A DNA stretch of 64,000 bases from Streptococcus suis (lineage in GTDB: Bacteria > Bacillota > Bacilli > Lactobacillales > Streptococcaceae): positions 28,636 through 92,635 of the forward strand of contig JAKTNK010000008.1 of NCBI GenBank assembly GCA_029593465.1, in the 5' to 3' direction. The notes beneath the pieces are model-generated. The model ran no database searches. It was not told where the DNA came from and saw nothing but the letters and a program-made list of their open reading frames with translations. Numbering within the stretch: the stretch's first letter is position 1; every line of letters begins with the position of its first letter. The position numbers and the translations under genes were made by a program. Positions 63,893-64,000 of the stretch are shown piece after piece.

Positions 63893-64000
63893 ATTGTTCG
63901 TTTTTTAGCAAAATTCAAGTCCAAGTTAGCCAGCGTATAAAACCTCTCTGGGAGTTTTGTAATCTAATACTTTCTTAGGATAGTTATTGATCCAATTTTC
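63893..64000 (-). mobile_element. IS30-family element, right end (partial)
   Basis: The C-terminal 24 codons of a transposase are visible on the minus strand (63926-64000), with the IS30-type closing pattern NYPKKVLDYKTPREVL and stop TAA at 63926-63928. Bases about 63893-63925 would be the terminal inverted repeat region (TTTTTTAGCAAAATTCAAGT). The rest of the element lies beyond the right edge. Intact or fragmentary state cannot be judged. Confidence 0.75.
63926..64000 (-). CDS. IS30-family transposase, C-terminal end (partial)
   Basis: Partial CDS; it continues outside the window. The visible tail NWINNYPKKVLDYKTPR matches the end of IS30-type integrases such as IS1239, where a Tyr-Lys-Thr-Pro follows the last catalytic-domain helix. 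No catalytic residue is within the visible part. Confidence 0.7.
   Translation of the reverse strand, partial: ENWINNYPKKVLDYKTPREVLYAG

Overview
The window reads as chromosomal DNA of a Streptococcus, most likely of the pyogenic group. The evidence is a srtA-type sortase, a streptococcal FBP-type lactate dehydrogenase, a ciaRH pair between rpsT and pepN, an spxA-type regulator beside ribF-truB, and the asd-type small RNA known from lactic acid bacteria. Base composition looks even throughout. I see no tRNA, rRNA, prophage or CRISPR array. The only mobile DNA is the end of an IS30-like element at the right edge. The species cannot be fixed from sequence reading alone. Most genes lie on the minus strand.

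Layout: 1-503 is the start of an ABC permease under a promoter with two palindromic operators. 705-5186 holds gyrA-srtA, divergent from ldh. 5219-7569 holds dapA, asd and a small RNA that ends just upstream of asd. 7564-10701 holds two tandem cardiolipin synthase genes. 10903-12870 has an acetyltransferase and a lipoyl-transfer pair (lipL-like and gcvH-like), divergent from coaB-coaC-panT and pgm. 16648-26520 is a long minus-strand run: a heterodimeric ABC exporter, a lysozyme-like protein, a nucleoid protein, glyA, a GNAT, the Sua5-type tRNA modification enzyme, prmC, prfA and tdk. 26700-27832 carries a tautomerase and an ApbE-like flavin transferase on the plus strand. 27900-29744 has a stand-alone ATP-cone protein and NADH oxidase.

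29904-37764 is a nucleoside uptake and salvage block (nupC, nupB, nupA, bmpA, cdd, deoC, add, a methyltransferase), divergent from coaA-rpsT. 39210-43869 is ciaH-ciaR and pepN. 44011-48964 is the phosphate uptake operon pstS-C-A-B-B-phoU. 49113-53812 holds an rRNA methyltransferase, an IMPase, a UPF0223 protein, spxA, ribF and truB. 53886-57458 holds a DUF438/hemerythrin/PAS protein with a DUF1858 partner, a coiled-coil DUF2130 protein and an orphan HsdS-like protein. 57553-60881 is a BusR-like c-di-AMP regulator and the Asp23/Gls envelope-stress cluster. 61307-63598 is pcrA, followed by a small membrane ORF and the IS end.

The most interesting points are these. (i) The orphan HsdS-like protein sits with a DUF2130 protein carrying a PD-(D/E)XK-like D...ExK core, and no HsdM or HsdR is nearby. 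(ii) coaB and truB look leaderless. (iii) An intrinsic terminator followed within a few bases by a promoter with an extended -10 recurs. (iv) GyrA has Ile81 and Asp85 at the two main quinolone positions. (v) A double palindromic operator brackets the -10 of the first gene's promoter.
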